Shown: positions 48,735 through 58,133 of the stretch, in pieces | Numbering within the stretch: position 1 is the stretch's first letter | Layout: every line of letters starts with the position of its first letter | NCBI RefSeq assembly: GCF_035609205.1 | Contig: NZ_CP141184.1 | Location: 4,719,001-4,783,000, forward strand | DNA: 64,000 nucleotides | Direction of reading: 5' to 3' | DNA from: Hymenobacter sp. GOD-10R | GTDB lineage: Bacteria; Bacteroidota; Bacteroidia; Cytophagales; Hymenobacteraceae | Notes under the pieces: model-generated | The model's database searches: none | Told to the model about the DNA's origin: nothing | What the model saw: the letters and a program-made list of their open reading frames with translations, nothing else | Program-made: the position numbers and the translations under genes

Positions 48735-51700
48735 TTAGAAGGTGGCCGACAAGCTAGCACCGTAGAAGCGGGTGGGCGGCGTCTGGCCCACGTCGTTGAT
48801 GCCAATGGCGTTGCCGCTCTGGTTGCTGAACTCCGGGTCGGTCCACTGGTTTTCCTTAGGAACCCACAAGAACAGGTTACGGCCGTAGAGATTGAGGTTC
48901 AGCCCCTTGATGAATTTGGCATTGCTCAGCAGCGTAGCGGGCACGGCGTAGCTTAGCGACAACTCGCGCAGCTTGAAAAAGTCGCCCTTGGTGATGTAGT
49001 TGGCGGCAATGTTGCGATTGTAGGAGCTGTTGGCCCAGAACTCAGCTCCACCTGGCGTCAGGTTGGTGGTGTTGGCTTCGTAGTTTACGCCGTCAGCGGA
49101 GAGCACCGAAGAGTTCGGCATCACGAAAGGCAGGCGACCAGTAGAAGCACTGCGCGCCGAAGCCCCTGTGAAGTCCATAGTAGAGCCCACCCCGTGGTAG
49201 ATATAGTAGCCCGTGCGGTACTCAGCCTGCGCGGCCAGGGTCAGGCCTTTGAAGGTGAGGCTGGTGTTGAAGCCGTACTTGTGCTTGGGCAGTGAATTGC
49301 CGAAGTTAGTTAGCTGGCTGGCCTGCGAGGGCACCCAGCCCTGGCGGTCATACTTGGTACCGTCGGCGGCGGTGGCCTGACCTAGGTTGATGTAAGTAAG
49401 GATAACACGGCCTTGGCTGTCGCGGTTGTAGTCGGTACCCTGGATAACCGGGTAAGGCTGCCCTTCGATTGCGTAGATCTGCGCCTGCCCATTGTCGCTG
49501 GTAGTAGACAAGGCCAACTGCTTGGTCTGGTCCGTAATCTTGAGCACCTTGTTGTTATTGTAGTTGTAGTTACCTCCAACGCGCCACGTGAAGCCCCCAC
49601 GGCTCTCGATAGGCGTGAGGTTCAGTTCTACTTCCACCCCATTGTTCTGTACCCGGCCGGCATTGAGTAGGTACGAGCTGTAGCCCCCGGAAGGAGCAAT
49701 GCTCGCCGCAATAGTTTGGTTGATGGAAAGCTGGTAGTAGTAAGTAGCCGCCAGACTCACGCGCTGCCGCAGGAAGCTTAGCTCGGTTCCTACCTCGGTG
49801 GAGTGCGTAAACTCTGGTTTCAGGCTAGGCTGTATTACCTGGTTGCTGAGCGTGAGGGAGGCGTTAGAGCCAAACGGGAAGCCGCTGCCCGTGTTGTAGA
49901 CCGCCGCCAGGTTATAGGCGCCATACGTGGTAGCCACACCCGACGAACTATTAGGGAAGTTCACCTGCCCTACTTTGGAGTAGCCGCCGCGCACTTTGCC
50001 GTAGTCGAAAAAGGAAAGCTCCTTCAGCACGGGAATGGCTTCGGACAGTACCAGCGAGGCATCAACACTCGGATAAAAGTAGGAACGGTTGTCTTTGCTC
50101 AGCGTCGACACGGTTTCCTGCCGGCCGGAACCGTGCAGGTACACGAGGTCTTTATAACCGAGGGTAAGGTCGCCGAAGAAAGCGCCCTGGCGGTAGCGGA
50201 AGCTAGCCTGCCCGCCGGTCAGTTCGCCGATGCGGTTATTGACGTTAAACACGCCCGGCACGAATAGGGCGTTAGCCGCTACGCTCTGGTAGTTGGCGTT
50301 ATTGACTTGGAGGTTATTGCCTAGAATGGCTTTCACCGAAATTACCCCAAACCTTTTGTCGAAGTTGAGGAACAGGTCGGAGTTGAGGCGGTTCACGCTG
50401 CTGCTCAGATCGGACACGGTCCCTGGGATGTTGGTACGGGAGTTGACCGGTCGAGTAAGCGTGTAGTTCGAGTAAGTGAATTTCTCCTGCCAACTCTTGC
50501 TGACCTCACTGATGGAAGTCAGGCCCACGCGGTACTGCGCCGATAGCCAGCTGGTCACCTTGTAGCCTAAGTCGATATTGCCGACCAATGTGTTGCGGCG
50601 GGTGCTGCGACGGTTATCGTCGAGGTTGAAGTAGGGGTTAGCGAAGTACTCGTTGTAATAGCCGTTGGGGTTAGCATACACGTCGGTTTGCCAATTTTTG
50701 TAACGAGAGAGCGGAATCAGCGACGAGGTGTTCAATAACTGGTTGTACACCCCACCAGTCGTCTGGTCGACCTTATAGGTGGTGTACGACACGTTCACAC
50801 CGGCCGAGAGCTTGCCCATCTGGCGCGAAGCATTGGTGCGGAACGTGTTGCGGTCATATTCGTCCTTAGGTAGAATACCTTTGTTGTGAGTGTTCTGATA
50901 GGAAACGTAGATTTTAGTGTCTTTGTCGCCGCCCGAGAACGACACGTTATTCTGCATCTGGTAGCCGGTGTTAAAGAAATCCTTGCGCTCATTTGGCCGC
51001 GACACATACGGAATCTGTTGCACGTCACCTACCTCCGGCTTGTAGCCCAGTTCGCGGATAGTACCGTCGAAGCGCGGACCGTACTGCTGGTTCTCGTAAG
51101 GCGTATACTCCTGAATCCACTCCGATGAACCGGGCCCGAACTCATTCTGAAGCTTGGGCCAGAAGCTTATCTGCTCCAGCTGCGACGTGTGTGAGAAGGT
51201 AACTTGGGGGCCGGAGCCACCTTTTTTAGTTGTAATGATGAGGGCGCCGTTGGTAGCCTGAGAGCCGTAGAGGGCGGCCGCGTTGGCACCCTTCAAGATG
51301 GTGATGTCGGCGACATCGTCGGGGTTCAGGGAGGTTAGCACGTCCTGGGTAGTCTGCACGCCGTCGATTACTACCAGGGCCTGGTTTTCGCCCGTGAGTG
51401 AGCGGGTGCCACGCAACGTAACACGCACGCTGGGGTTGATGCCGTTGTTCACGGTCTGGATCTGCAAGCCCGCAACTTTGCCAGCCAGGCCGTTGGTCAC
51501 GTTCGTAACGCGAGCTTGATTCAGTTCCTTTGCCCCAATAGTCGAGGTGGCGTATCCTAGCTCCTGGGCCTGGCGCTGAATACCTAGGGCACCCGTCACA
51601 ACTACCTCGCCAAGCTGCTTGCTATCAGCACCTAATGAAACGTTGATTTTCGTAGAAGAACCAATTGGTTGCTCAACGGCTAAATAACCAATTGAAGAAA

Positions 51701-51920
51701 AGGTAAGAACGGAGGTAGTGGTAGGAAGCGTAATAGAGTAGCCCCCGTCGGCATTCGTGGAAACGCCAATGGTGGTGCCTTTCGCCAACACTGTCACGCC
51801 AGGTAGCCCCTGGCCGTTGGTTCGGTCCGTTACCCGCCCCGATATTTCCCGACTCTGCGCTGCTACCTGCTGCAACAGGCTAACAACGAGGAGAAGTGTT
51901 ACAAGTAGTTTTTGTTTCAT
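48735..51920 (-). CDS. SusC/RagA-like TonB-linked outer-membrane protein
   Basis: 1061 residues. A signal peptide (MKQKLLVTLLLVVSLLQQVAAQ) is followed by a carboxypeptidase-like domain (REISGRVTDRTNGQGLPGVT, then TTSVLTFSSIGYLAVEQPIG), a plug with the SusC hallmark VVVTGALGIQRQAQELGYAT and NVTNGLAGKVAGLQIQT, VRLRGTRSLTG-type VTLRGTRSLTGENQALVVID, and ITILKGANAAALYGSQATNG. A large barrel follows, closing with YGASLSATF. It imports a polymer fragment using TonB energy, together with the adjacent SusD. It is the first gene of the two-gene operon. The 475-base upstream region is AT-rich. Confidence 0.95.
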   Translation of the reverse strand: MKQKLLVTLLLVVSLLQQVAAQSREISGRVTDRTNGQGLPGVTVLAKGTTIGVSTNADGGYSITLPTTTSVLTFSSIGYLAVEQPIGSSTKINVSLGADSKQLGEVVVTGALGIQRQAQELGYATSTIGAKELNQARVTNVTNGLAGKVAGLQIQTVNNGINPSVRVTLRGTRSLTGENQALVVIDGVQTTQDVLTSLNPDDVADITILKGANAAALYGSQATNGALIITTKKGGSGPQVTFSHTSQLEQISFWPKLQNEFGPGSSEWIQEYTPYENQQYGPRFDGTIRELGYKPEVGDVQQIPYVSRPNERKDFFNTGYQMQNNVSFSGGDKDTKIYVSYQNTHNKGILPKDEYDRNTFRTNASRQMGKLSAGVNVSYTTYKVDQTTGGVYNQLLNTSSLIPLSRYKNWQTDVYANPNGYYNEYFANPYFNLDDNRRSTRRNTLVGNIDLGYKVTSWLSAQYRVGLTSISEVSKSWQEKFTYSNYTLTRPVNSRTNIPGTVSDLSSSVNRLNSDLFLNFDKRFGVISVKAILGNNLQVNNANYQSVAANALFVPGVFNVNNRIGELTGGQASFRYRQGAFFGDLTLGYKDLVYLHGSGRQETVSTLSKDNRSYFYPSVDASLVLSEAIPVLKELSFFDYGKVRGGYSKVGQVNFPNSSSGVATTYGAYNLAAVYNTGSGFPFGSNASLTLSNQVIQPSLKPEFTHSTEVGTELSFLRQRVSLAATYYYQLSINQTIAASIAPSGGYSSYLLNAGRVQNNGVEVELNLTPIESRGGFTWRVGGNYNYNNNKVLKITDQTKQLALSTTSDNGQAQIYAIEGQPYPVIQGTDYNRDSQGRVILTYINLGQATAADGTKYDRQGWVPSQASQLTNFGNSLPKHKYGFNTSLTFKGLTLAAQAEYRTGYYIYHGVGSTMDFTGASARSASTGRLPFVMPNSSVLSADGVNYEANTTNLTPGGAEFWANSSYNRNIAANYITKGDFFKLRELSLSYAVPATLLSNAKFIKGLNLNLYGRNLFLWVPKENQWTDPEFSNQSGNAIGINDVGQTPPTRFYGASLSATF

Positions 51921-52395
51921 GTAGTTGCTTTAAATGGTTTGGTGGTGAGCTAAACGACATTGGTCCGCAATTATACAGTTCAGTTATTGTTTTAATACTA
52001 TTACTTTCATTTTGAAAAAATGTAATTTCTTTGCACTTTATATGCAAACGTTTCAGTAAACAAACCTTTGCATTGAATTTATTACTCTATATGTTGGCTA
52101 TTTTTATAAACGCTAGTCCCATTTTCAGAATCTACATAATCTGTCTAAAATAAATAATCATATTTTAACACAACGTTAACACAGCTTTCAACAATATTAT
52201 ATAAACAAAGTACAATTACGTCATATGTATTAATTGCTATAGACTTGCACTTATTCTACTTAACAGGCTGTTTTCTACCTAGCCTGTTGACCTACTGTAC
52301 CTTGTTGGCTATTTGTATGTATCCGCTAGTGCCAAAAGACCCGTTTACCTATTATTTTATTCAGAGCATCTACCTCCTCTCTTCTTTTCGTTCCT
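51921..52395. other. Long AT-rich regulatory region upstream of SusC
   Basis: 475 bases without a gene, very AT-rich. It holds the susC promoter and probably the one for 52396. The half-palindrome at 52043-52055 is the clearest possible operator. No RNA structure recognised. Confidence 0.4.
52043..52055. promoter_or_regulatory. LacI-family-like operator candidate
   Basis: TGCAAACGTTTCA has an AAACGTTT core with a central CG, like LacI/GalR-family sites. It lies about 125 bases upstream of susC. No LacI gene is present in the window, so this is weak. Confidence 0.3.
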
Positions 52396-52680
52396 ATGAA
52401 ACAGTACCTCACCCCTCAGGTGCTAGCTGCTCTCCAACAGCTTCCCACCTCTGATGCGCCCACTCCTACGACTCTGGCTACCACATCTGAGGAATTACAG
52501 CAGCGCGCCATCGCTCTTGATGACAAGCTCACGGACCTCTCCTTGGATGAAATCGAAGCGCAACTCCAAAGCATTTTCGACGACGACACCTGGACCCAGC
52601 AACAACTGCCCGCCGTGCCGGAGCAGGTAACGCACCGCTACACGTATGTATATGTGAACCAAGCGTTGCTCGGGAACTAG
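52396..52680 (+). CDS. Hypothetical protein, possibly ended early by an amber codon
   Basis: The 94-residue frame starts MKQYLTPQVLAALQQLPTSD and contains an acidic helical stretch (EELQQRAIALDDKLTDLSLD; LQSIFDDDTWTQQQLP) and a VTHRYTYVYVNQALLGN end. No signal or membrane segment. It stops at TAG 52678. The same frame continues without another stop for exactly 60 codons (ARFIRRSEDVLLRYLSNGRV to PYVLPSSLSSQAVV) to a second TAG at 52861, and that part is protein-like. So the original protein may have been about 155 residues and the first TAG may be a mutation; chance cannot be excluded. Family unknown. Confidence 0.45.
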   Translation: MKQYLTPQVLAALQQLPTSDAPTPTTLATTSEELQQRAIALDDKLTDLSLDEIEAQLQSIFDDDTWTQQQLPAVPEQVTHRYTYVYVNQALLGN

Positions 52681-52801
52681 GCTAGGTTTATCCGCCGTAG
52701 CGAAGACGTTTTATTGCGCTATTTGAGTAATGGTCGTGTGGAAAATGTTGAGCCCTGGCATCAGCTAGCTATACAGGTTCAACCTTATAGCCTTCACCCC
52801 T

Positions 52802-53299
52802 ATGTACTTCCCTCGTCGTTATCGTCGCAAGCTGTTGTTTCCGCCGGGGCTGCTGGCTCTTAGTGTTTTGTTGCTGCTCGGGTGCATGCGGATAGCCAAA
52901 GACCAGAGGTTTCGACCTCAGTATGTTTTGCAGTTCAGCACCATGTTGAATTGTGATAAAAACTATTCAATTCTTGATAATGGTCTTATTTCTCGTTGGT
53001 GCTATACACAACAAGAACTTGGTGCCTTAAGAATATGGCGTGACTATAGTTTTACTAGTAACGCTTTTTCTAACTGGTGGATAATCCAAGCATCTCAGCA
53101 GCATCTCGATAAACTTCAAAGGTTTCCGAACTCCGTTGATGGCATCAGATTTTGCTTTGGTTCGGATGCATTTTACGGTAATGTAATCCAAGTACTCGAT
53201 ATGCTGACAAAGCAGAAGAAGGATAGGTATATCGTTGATAACAGAGGTAAAATGCTCACTATTTATGCTTTTGCAGAGGAGATTGTGATGTACCCTTAG
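52802..53299 (+). CDS. Putative lipoprotein, 165 residues
   Basis: The protein starts MYFPRRYRRKLLFPPGLLAL, a basic then hydrophobic signal ending LLLLGC, a lipobox with Cys28. The mature part has aromatic-rich segments (YVLQFSTMLNCDKNYSILDN; WRDYSFTSNAFSNWWIIQAS) and VIQVLDMLTKQKKDRYIVDN near the end, suggestive of an alpha/beta domain. No known family is recognised. GC is lower than in neighbours. It starts inside the readthrough tail of the previous frame in another reading frame. The adjacent sugar dehydrogenase is separated by 237 bases. Confidence 0.55.
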   Translation: MYFPRRYRRKLLFPPGLLALSVLLLLGCMRIAKDQRFRPQYVLQFSTMLNCDKNYSILDNGLISRWCYTQQELGALRIWRDYSFTSNAFSNWWIIQASQQHLDKLQRFPNSVDGIRFCFGSDAFYGNVIQVLDMLTKQKKDRYIVDNRGKMLTIYAFAEEIVMYP

Positions 53300-53536
53300 C
53301 ACTCTCGGGTACATTCAGGTGCGGTTATACATTCCACATTACACCAGATACGCCTAAAATTCTCTCTCTCCAGCAATCATTATTCAATCCAGCTTGGCGC
53401 AACTCCCTCTACTTACTCCTGCTGCTAAGCATAGTCTCCATCTGGAAAATGATGTGACCTAGCTTCTACTAAGCTAGACCGGCAACCCTAGCGGCAACTC
53501 CACAGTTGAACAAGGCACACCTAGCTTATTCAACTA

Positions 53537-54736
53537 ATGCGCCTGCTTACCCTCGCTCTTACTTGCCTCGCGGCTACCACCACGATTGCCCAAAACGTGC
53601 CGCCCGAGGCAACGCCCTTCAAAATGACGGGCAACATCTATTTGCCTTCTAAGCTGCCCGTAACCGACGCGCGGGTGGCGAGCTTGAAAGTGCCGGCCGG
53701 TTTCACCGTCAGCAAGTACACCGAAGGGCTCGATATGCCGCGCATGCTGGCCGTGGCGCCCAACGGCGACGTGTATGTCTCGAACCGGGTGAAGGGCACC
53801 ATCACACTCCTTCGCGACGCCAACAAAGACGGCAAAGTGGAACTCACCAAACAGGTAGCCCAACGCCCCCACCTGCACGGCCTAGCCCTCAAAGACAACA
53901 AGCTCTACATAGCCGCCATCCGGGAGGTGTACGTGGCAGATATTCAGAAGGACGGCAGCCTAGGTGCGCTCAAAACGCTCTATAAGGATCTGCCCGACGC
54001 TGGTCAGCACGCCAACCGGACCCTGCACTTTGGCCCCGACGGCAAGCTGTACTTATCAGTAGGCAGCACTTGCAACGCCTGCGACGAGGACAACCCCGAA
54101 AACGCGACTCTGCTGCAAATCAACACTGACGGCTCGGGGCGGCGCGTGGTGGCCCGCGGCTTACGCAACACCATCGGTTTCGACTGGCACCCCACTACCA
54201 AGGCCTTGTTTGGCATGGACCACGGCATCGATTGGCTCGGCGACGAAGACCAGCAGGAGGAATTCAACCAGATCAAGGACGGGGCCCACTACGGCTGGCC
54301 GTCCATCATTGCCGATGGCAAGCATTACCCCGCCAACAAACCCAAGAGCGGGGAAACTTACGAGCAATTCGACGCCAAAACGCAGCGCCCTTTGCTCCTC
54401 TATAAGGCGCACTCCGCCCCGCTCGGCTTGATCTTCTATAACGGTGCGCAGTTTCCAGCCGAGTACAAAAACGACGCTTTCGTGACTATGCACGGCTCCT
54501 GGAACCGCGCGCAGCCTTCCGGCTACAAGATTGTGCGCGTGCGCTTCAACACCCAGGGCGAGCCCCAACAGTTCGAAGACTTCCTAACCGGCTTCCTAGT
54601 TGAAAACGACAAATCGGAGTTTGGGCGCCCATGCAGCATTGTGCAAGCCCCCGACGGCGCCCTGCTCGTGTCGGACGACGACAACGGCGTGATCTACCGC
54701 GTAGCGTATACGGCCGGCGCAAAAAAAGCTAGGTAA
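53537..54736 (+). CDS. PQQ-dependent sugar (sorbosone/glucose-type) dehydrogenase, periplasmic
   Basis: The 399-residue protein has a signal peptide (RLLTLALTCLAATTTIAQ) and a six-bladed propeller of the glucose/sorbosone dehydrogenase family: ASLKVPAGFTVSKYTEGLDM, PRMLAVAPNGDVYVSNRVKG, QHANRTLHFGPDGKLYLSVG, GLRNTIGFDWHPTTKALFGM with DHGIDWLGDEDQQEEFNQIK, HYGWPSIIADGKHYPAN, HSAPLGLIFYNGAQFPAEYK, FVTMHGSWNRAQPSGYKIVR. The HGSWNR and GRPCSIVQAPDGALLVSDDD motifs are diagnostic. It should oxidise an aldose or sorbosone in the periplasm and pass electrons on. PQQ synthesis genes are not in the window, so cofactor supply is unknown. Confidence 0.9.
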   Translation: MRLLTLALTCLAATTTIAQNVPPEATPFKMTGNIYLPSKLPVTDARVASLKVPAGFTVSKYTEGLDMPRMLAVAPNGDVYVSNRVKGTITLLRDANKDGKVELTKQVAQRPHLHGLALKDNKLYIAAIREVYVADIQKDGSLGALKTLYKDLPDAGQHANRTLHFGPDGKLYLSVGSTCNACDEDNPENATLLQINTDGSGRRVVARGLRNTIGFDWHPTTKALFGMDHGIDWLGDEDQQEEFNQIKDGAHYGWPSIIADGKHYPANKPKSGETYEQFDAKTQRPLLLYKAHSAPLGLIFYNGAQFPAEYKNDAFVTMHGSWNRAQPSGYKIVRVRFNTQGEPQQFEDFLTGFLVENDKSEFGRPCSIVQAPDGALLVSDDDNGVIYRVAYTAGAKKAR

Positions 54737-54865
54737 CCTAGCCTAGCACGCTGTATGTGCTACTTTTCGGCGGCTCAGTCGACCTGCCGTTCTTTCTCCC
54801 TGGCTTTCCTTTTCGTTAGCTTGTGGCGTTGTACTTTGGTGAGGCAGCCTGCTTCTATCCATTTC

Positions 54866-56218
54866 ATGAAAAAACTTGCTTCCAACCTCACCTTTCAGGT
54901 CCTCACGGCTATTGCCCTTGGCATCGTGGTCGGTTCGCTGTTCCCTAGCTTTGGGGCGGCGCTCAAACCGGTGGGCGACACGTTCATCAACCTGATCAAG
55001 ATGCTCATTGCCCCCATCATCTTCCTGACGGTGGTGCTCGGCATTGGCAGCATGGGCGATATGAAAAAGGTGGGCCGCGTGGGCGGCAAGGCACTACTGT
55101 ACTTCGAAATCGTGACGACCCTAGCTTTGGTGATTGGCATTACGGCCGCCAACCTAGCCAAGCCCGGCCACGGCATCGACGCTCGTGCTTCGGTAGCGAA
55201 CCAAGGCACCGCCCAAGCCGCCGAAGCCGCCAAATACACCACCCAAGCCACTTCTGGCGGCATGGACTGGGTGGAGTTCGTCACGCATATTGTGCCGCAC
55301 AACGTGGTGGGCGCCTTCGCAGAGGGCGAGGTATTGCAAGTATTGTTGTTCGCGGTGCTATTTGGCGTGGCAGTTAGCCGCTTGCCTACCAGCTACGGTC
55401 AACCGCTGATGAAAACCTTCGACCGGCTGTCGCACGCCATGTTTGGGGTGTTGGCTATCGTGATGAAGCTTGCGCCGCTGGGGGCCTTCGGCGGCATGGC
55501 TTTCACTATCGGCAAGTACGGCATTGCCACGCTGCTGCCGCTGGCAAAACTCATGGGCGTGGTATACGTGACCATGTTCCTGTTCATTTTTGTGGTCCTG
55601 AACCTCATCATGCGCTTCTATGGCCTGAGCTTGTGGCGCTACCTAGGTTTTATTAAAGAGGAAATATTGCTAGTACTCGGGACCTCATCGTCGGAGTCGG
55701 CACTGCCACGCATGATTGATAAGCTCGAGCGACTCGGCTGCTCGCGCTCCGTCGCGGGACTCGTCATCCCGACGGGCTACTCTTTCAACCTCGATGGCAC
55801 CTCGATCTACTTATCCATTGCTGTCATTTTCCTGGCCCAAGCCTTCGATATTCCGCTTTCTTTAACCCAGGAACTGTCGCTGATTGGCATTCTGATGCTC
55901 ACCTCGAAAGGGGCGGCGGGCGTCACCGGTTCGGGCTTTATTGTGCTAGCTTCTACCCTAGCCGCCACCAAAGTGATTCCGGTAGAAGGCGTAGCGCTGC
56001 TACTGGGCGTCGACCGATTTATGAGCGAAGCGCGGGCCATTACCAACGTCATCGGCAACGGTGTGGCCACGCTAGTCATTGCCAAGAGCGAAAACGAATT
56101 TGACGAAGTGCGGCACCAGCAAGCCTTGCGAGGGCTAGCCCTTCCGGCTGAGCAACTCCCCGAAACGCCCGCTCCCAAACCCGTGTTGCAGGATTACCAG
56201 TTTCCGCAGGAGAAATAA
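54866..56218 (+). CDS. dctA: C4-dicarboxylate:sodium/proton symporter
   Basis: From ATG 54866 ([20 protein letters not shown]) it is 450 residues; an upstream ATG adds a Cys/Arg-rich stretch and is unlikely. The DctA pattern is clear: [40 protein letters not shown], the hairpin serine-rich [40 protein letters not shown], and [21 protein letters not shown] with the [20 protein letters not shown] motif. It imports succinate, fumarate or malate with Na+ or H+. About eight membrane helices. It follows the sugar dehydrogenase gene by 129 bases and may share its transcript. Confidence 0.93.
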   Translation: MKKLASNLTFQVLTAIALGIVVGSLFPSFGAALKPVGDTFINLIKMLIAPIIFLTVVLGIGSMGDMKKVGRVGGKALLYFEIVTTLALVIGITAANLAKPGHGIDARASVANQGTAQAAEAAKYTTQATSGGMDWVEFVTHIVPHNVVGAFAEGEVLQVLLFAVLFGVAVSRLPTSYGQPLMKTFDRLSHAMFGVLAIVMKLAPLGAFGGMAFTIGKYGIATLLPLAKLMGVVYVTMFLFIFVVLNLIMRFYGLSLWRYLGFIKEEILLVLGTSSSESALPRMIDKLERLGCSRSVAGLVIPTGYSFNLDGTSIYLSIAVIFLAQAFDIPLSLTQELSLIGILMLTSKGAAGVTGSGFIVLASTLAATKVIPVEGVALLLGVDRFMSEARAITNVIGNGVATLVIAKSENEFDEVRHQQALRGLALPAEQLPETPAPKPVLQDYQFPQEK

Positions 56219-56345
56219 ACCTAGCTTTTGCGCTTGAGTAGGAACGTGCCACGGTGCATTCCTCGTTAACTATCCTGCGCACATTGCCAGTAAGGCCCGC
56301 ACCCTGGCGCTTGCCTTACTGCTCTGGTTCCCTACCCCAGACTCT

Positions 56346-56900
56346 ATGCCTACCCTTTCCCCCGACCTGCGTAAAGCCCTACTCAACCTACCTCAGAAAG
56401 AAAAAGACCAGCTGCTCACCCGCCTGGTCAGTCAGAACGTCGTGCTGACCGAACAACTGGCTTTCCGCTTGCTAGAAGGTCCTAATGCCTTGGAAGACCG
56501 TCGGCAAGCTTTGCGCACGCAGATCGACGACCCAGTGCGTGGCTTTCACCAAACTCCTAATGACCTGTTGGTTATCGTGCGGCAACTGCAAGCACGCATT
56601 GGATATCACGCCAAGATAACGGGCGATGCGTTCGGGGAAGTAGAGCTAACCGTACGACTGCTTGGCCGCGTGTTTGAGCACCAACCTGCCGCCGTCGCAC
56701 GGCTTCACGGCCCTACCCAACTTTTGCTCCAGCACCTAGCCAGGCGCACGCACGAAGCACTGCGGCAAGCCGACAAACTCCATCCCGACTACCATGTGGA
56801 GCTAGCTCCCTCCATAAATGAACTGCTGACCCGCGTGTGGCAATCGGCGGCGGCACCGCTGGCTCGCGAGCTAGGGGTACCGCAACAGTGGAATGCCTAA
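56346..56900 (+). CDS. Hypothetical helical protein, 184 residues
   Basis: The protein starts MPTLSPDLRKALLNLPQKEK and is helical throughout: QLLTRLVSQNVVLTEQLAFR, ELTVRLLGRVFEHQPAAVAR and THEALRQADKLHPDYHVELA. Basic and hydrophobic residues alternate as in amphipathic helices. No signal, membrane segment or catalytic motif. I do not recognise the family, although similar cytoplasmic proteins of unknown function are common in Hymenobacter-type genomes. Codon use is that of the core genome. It ends 136 bases before the next coding start. Confidence 0.55.
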   Translation: MPTLSPDLRKALLNLPQKEKDQLLTRLVSQNVVLTEQLAFRLLEGPNALEDRRQALRTQIDDPVRGFHQTPNDLLVIVRQLQARIGYHAKITGDAFGEVELTVRLLGRVFEHQPAAVARLHGPTQLLLQHLARRTHEALRQADKLHPDYHVELAPSINELLTRVWQSAAAPLARELGVPQQWNA

Positions 56901-57036
56901 CGTATTCTCTGTTGCTGATTGTGGTTATAGCACATGTTATTGCCCTAACTAGCATCCTTTATCCGGCAAATTCAGTACATGGATACGTTGCCAATTGCGC
57001 AGCTGCAACCACCAGCAGCCTACAAACTATCCTGCC

Positions 57037-57348
57037 ATGACTTATACCCCGCACCCCGAACACATGCGCGCTCCGCAGCTCAACGAGCATGAGTTGCACC
57101 AAGCCCTCGATGAGCTAACGGCTAAAATCAAGGTTTTGCAAAACCGCGCCCACACGACCACGGCCCACTCCGAAGCCACTTACCACGAGCATATTGCGGC
57201 GCTAGAAGTGAAGCGCGCCCAACTCGAGCAGCAGCTAGGGTCGGCCAAGAACAACAAGGCCAACTCTGCCCAGCATGATTCCAGCGTGTGGGATGAGATA
57301 CGCCAAGGCGTTGACAACCTGCGCAAGGATCTGCAGAACTTGTTTTAA
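57037..57348 (+). CDS. Coiled-coil stress-response-type protein (sll1863-like)
   Basis: From ATG 57037 (MTYTPHPEHMRAPQLNEHEL) it has 103 residues. A long coiled coil (HQALDELTAKIKVLQNRAHT, then HEHIAALEVKRAQLEQQLGS) ends in WDEIRQGVDNLRKDLQNLF. The pattern, a helix of AKIxxLQxRA followed by Y(H/Q)xxIxALxxKRxxLxxxL and a W(D/E)xLKxGV end, is that of the sll1863-type stress-response proteins. Cytoplasmic. The lipoprotein gene starts 10 bases later, so the two are co-transcribed. Function unknown. Confidence 0.65.
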   Translation: MTYTPHPEHMRAPQLNEHELHQALDELTAKIKVLQNRAHTTTAHSEATYHEHIAALEVKRAQLEQQLGSAKNNKANSAQHDSSVWDEIRQGVDNLRKDLQNLF

Positions 57349-57358
57349 GCACCACTTC

Positions 57359-57673
57359 ATGCGGAAATATATTCTCACGATTTCGCTGGCAGCTAGCTGC
57401 TTGCTTGCCGCTTGTACAGCCCAGGAAAGCTACAAGAACGCCCAGTCCTGTGAGCAAGTCCAGATTGGCATGACGCAGGAACAGGTGCGCCACCTGATGG
57501 GCGAACCGACGGGTCAAGACAACAAAAGCGGCAATGGCACCACCTGGTCGTATTTGTTTGGCAGCGCCACCGACACCACGCCGATTCGTATCGAGTTCGG
57601 AGCTGATGGTAAAGTACAAGCCAAAACGTGCGCCCCACAAGCCTCGGGCAAAGAGCGACCAACGGGTAACTAA
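57359..57673 (+). CDS. Small lipoprotein with SmpA/OmlA-type (BamE-like) domain
   Basis: Start at 57359 gives MRKYILTISLAASCLLAACT, a lipoprotein signal with Cys19. The mature part carries the short SmpA/OmlA pattern: CEQVQIGMTQEQVRHLMGEP and TTWSYLFGSATDTTPIRIEF, then FGADGKVQAKTC. BamE-type proteins assist outer-membrane assembly, but this domain is found in many lipoproteins. 104 residues. It is the second gene of a two-gene unit, 10 bases after the coiled-coil gene. The upstream in-frame ATG at 57275 overlaps that gene and is not used. Confidence 0.75.
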   Translation: MRKYILTISLAASCLLAACTAQESYKNAQSCEQVQIGMTQEQVRHLMGEPTGQDNKSGNGTTWSYLFGSATDTTPIRIEFGADGKVQAKTCAPQASGKERPTGN

Positions 57674-57728
57674 CGCCCCTGCGTAGCCCGGACAGCTTGT
57701 CTATCAGCTGAGTCTTCCCTTTCTAAAT

Positions 57729-57760
57729 GCCCCGGAGCAACCTAGCTTCGGGGCGTTTTG
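57729..57760 (+). terminator. Terminator after the SmpA-like gene
   Basis: GCCCCG pairs with CGGGGC around an AG...CT inner pair, followed by GTTTTG. Confidence 0.65.
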
Positions 57761-58133
57761 CTTTTAGCAGCACTCCTACAGCTGCTTAACTCTGCTTAGG
57801 CACGTGTGCTCATCTTGACGAGCTTTTCAGCTCCTCGTAAAACAGCTTTACTCTAGGTGCAGCCAGATTCTCAGATTCTTTCTACAAGAATAAGAAATTG
57901 TACCGTTTTGAGAAAATTGGCTAGTACACTAGCTCCTTCGCCATTGTTAAATATATAATTTTATATTTATAATACTCTTGCAACTTTGAATTATACCCAT
58001 AAATCCTAACAATTGGGTGGAACATAGGCAGACTTGGAAGAAAGGATGAGAATTGTATAAAACAGAGCACACGGCACGAAAAATGTCTTTTGTAGCAGCA
58101 TAAACTGTACTGCTATTCTTTTTCGATCCGCGT
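57761..58133. other. Long upstream region of the subtilase gene
   Basis: About 370 bases, AT-rich around 57930-58000. It should carry the promoter and any leader of the protease gene. No gene or clear box. Confidence 0.35.

Noticed and set aside
47143..51920. Complete polysaccharide utilisation locus around SusCD
   Set aside because: No glycoside hydrolase, sensor or regulator is adjacent; the only GH (GH43) is about 15 kb away and on its own.
57275..57358. Upstream start for the SmpA-like lipoprotein
   Set aside because: It would overlap the coiled-coil gene; the ATG at 57359 is directly followed by a lipoprotein signal.
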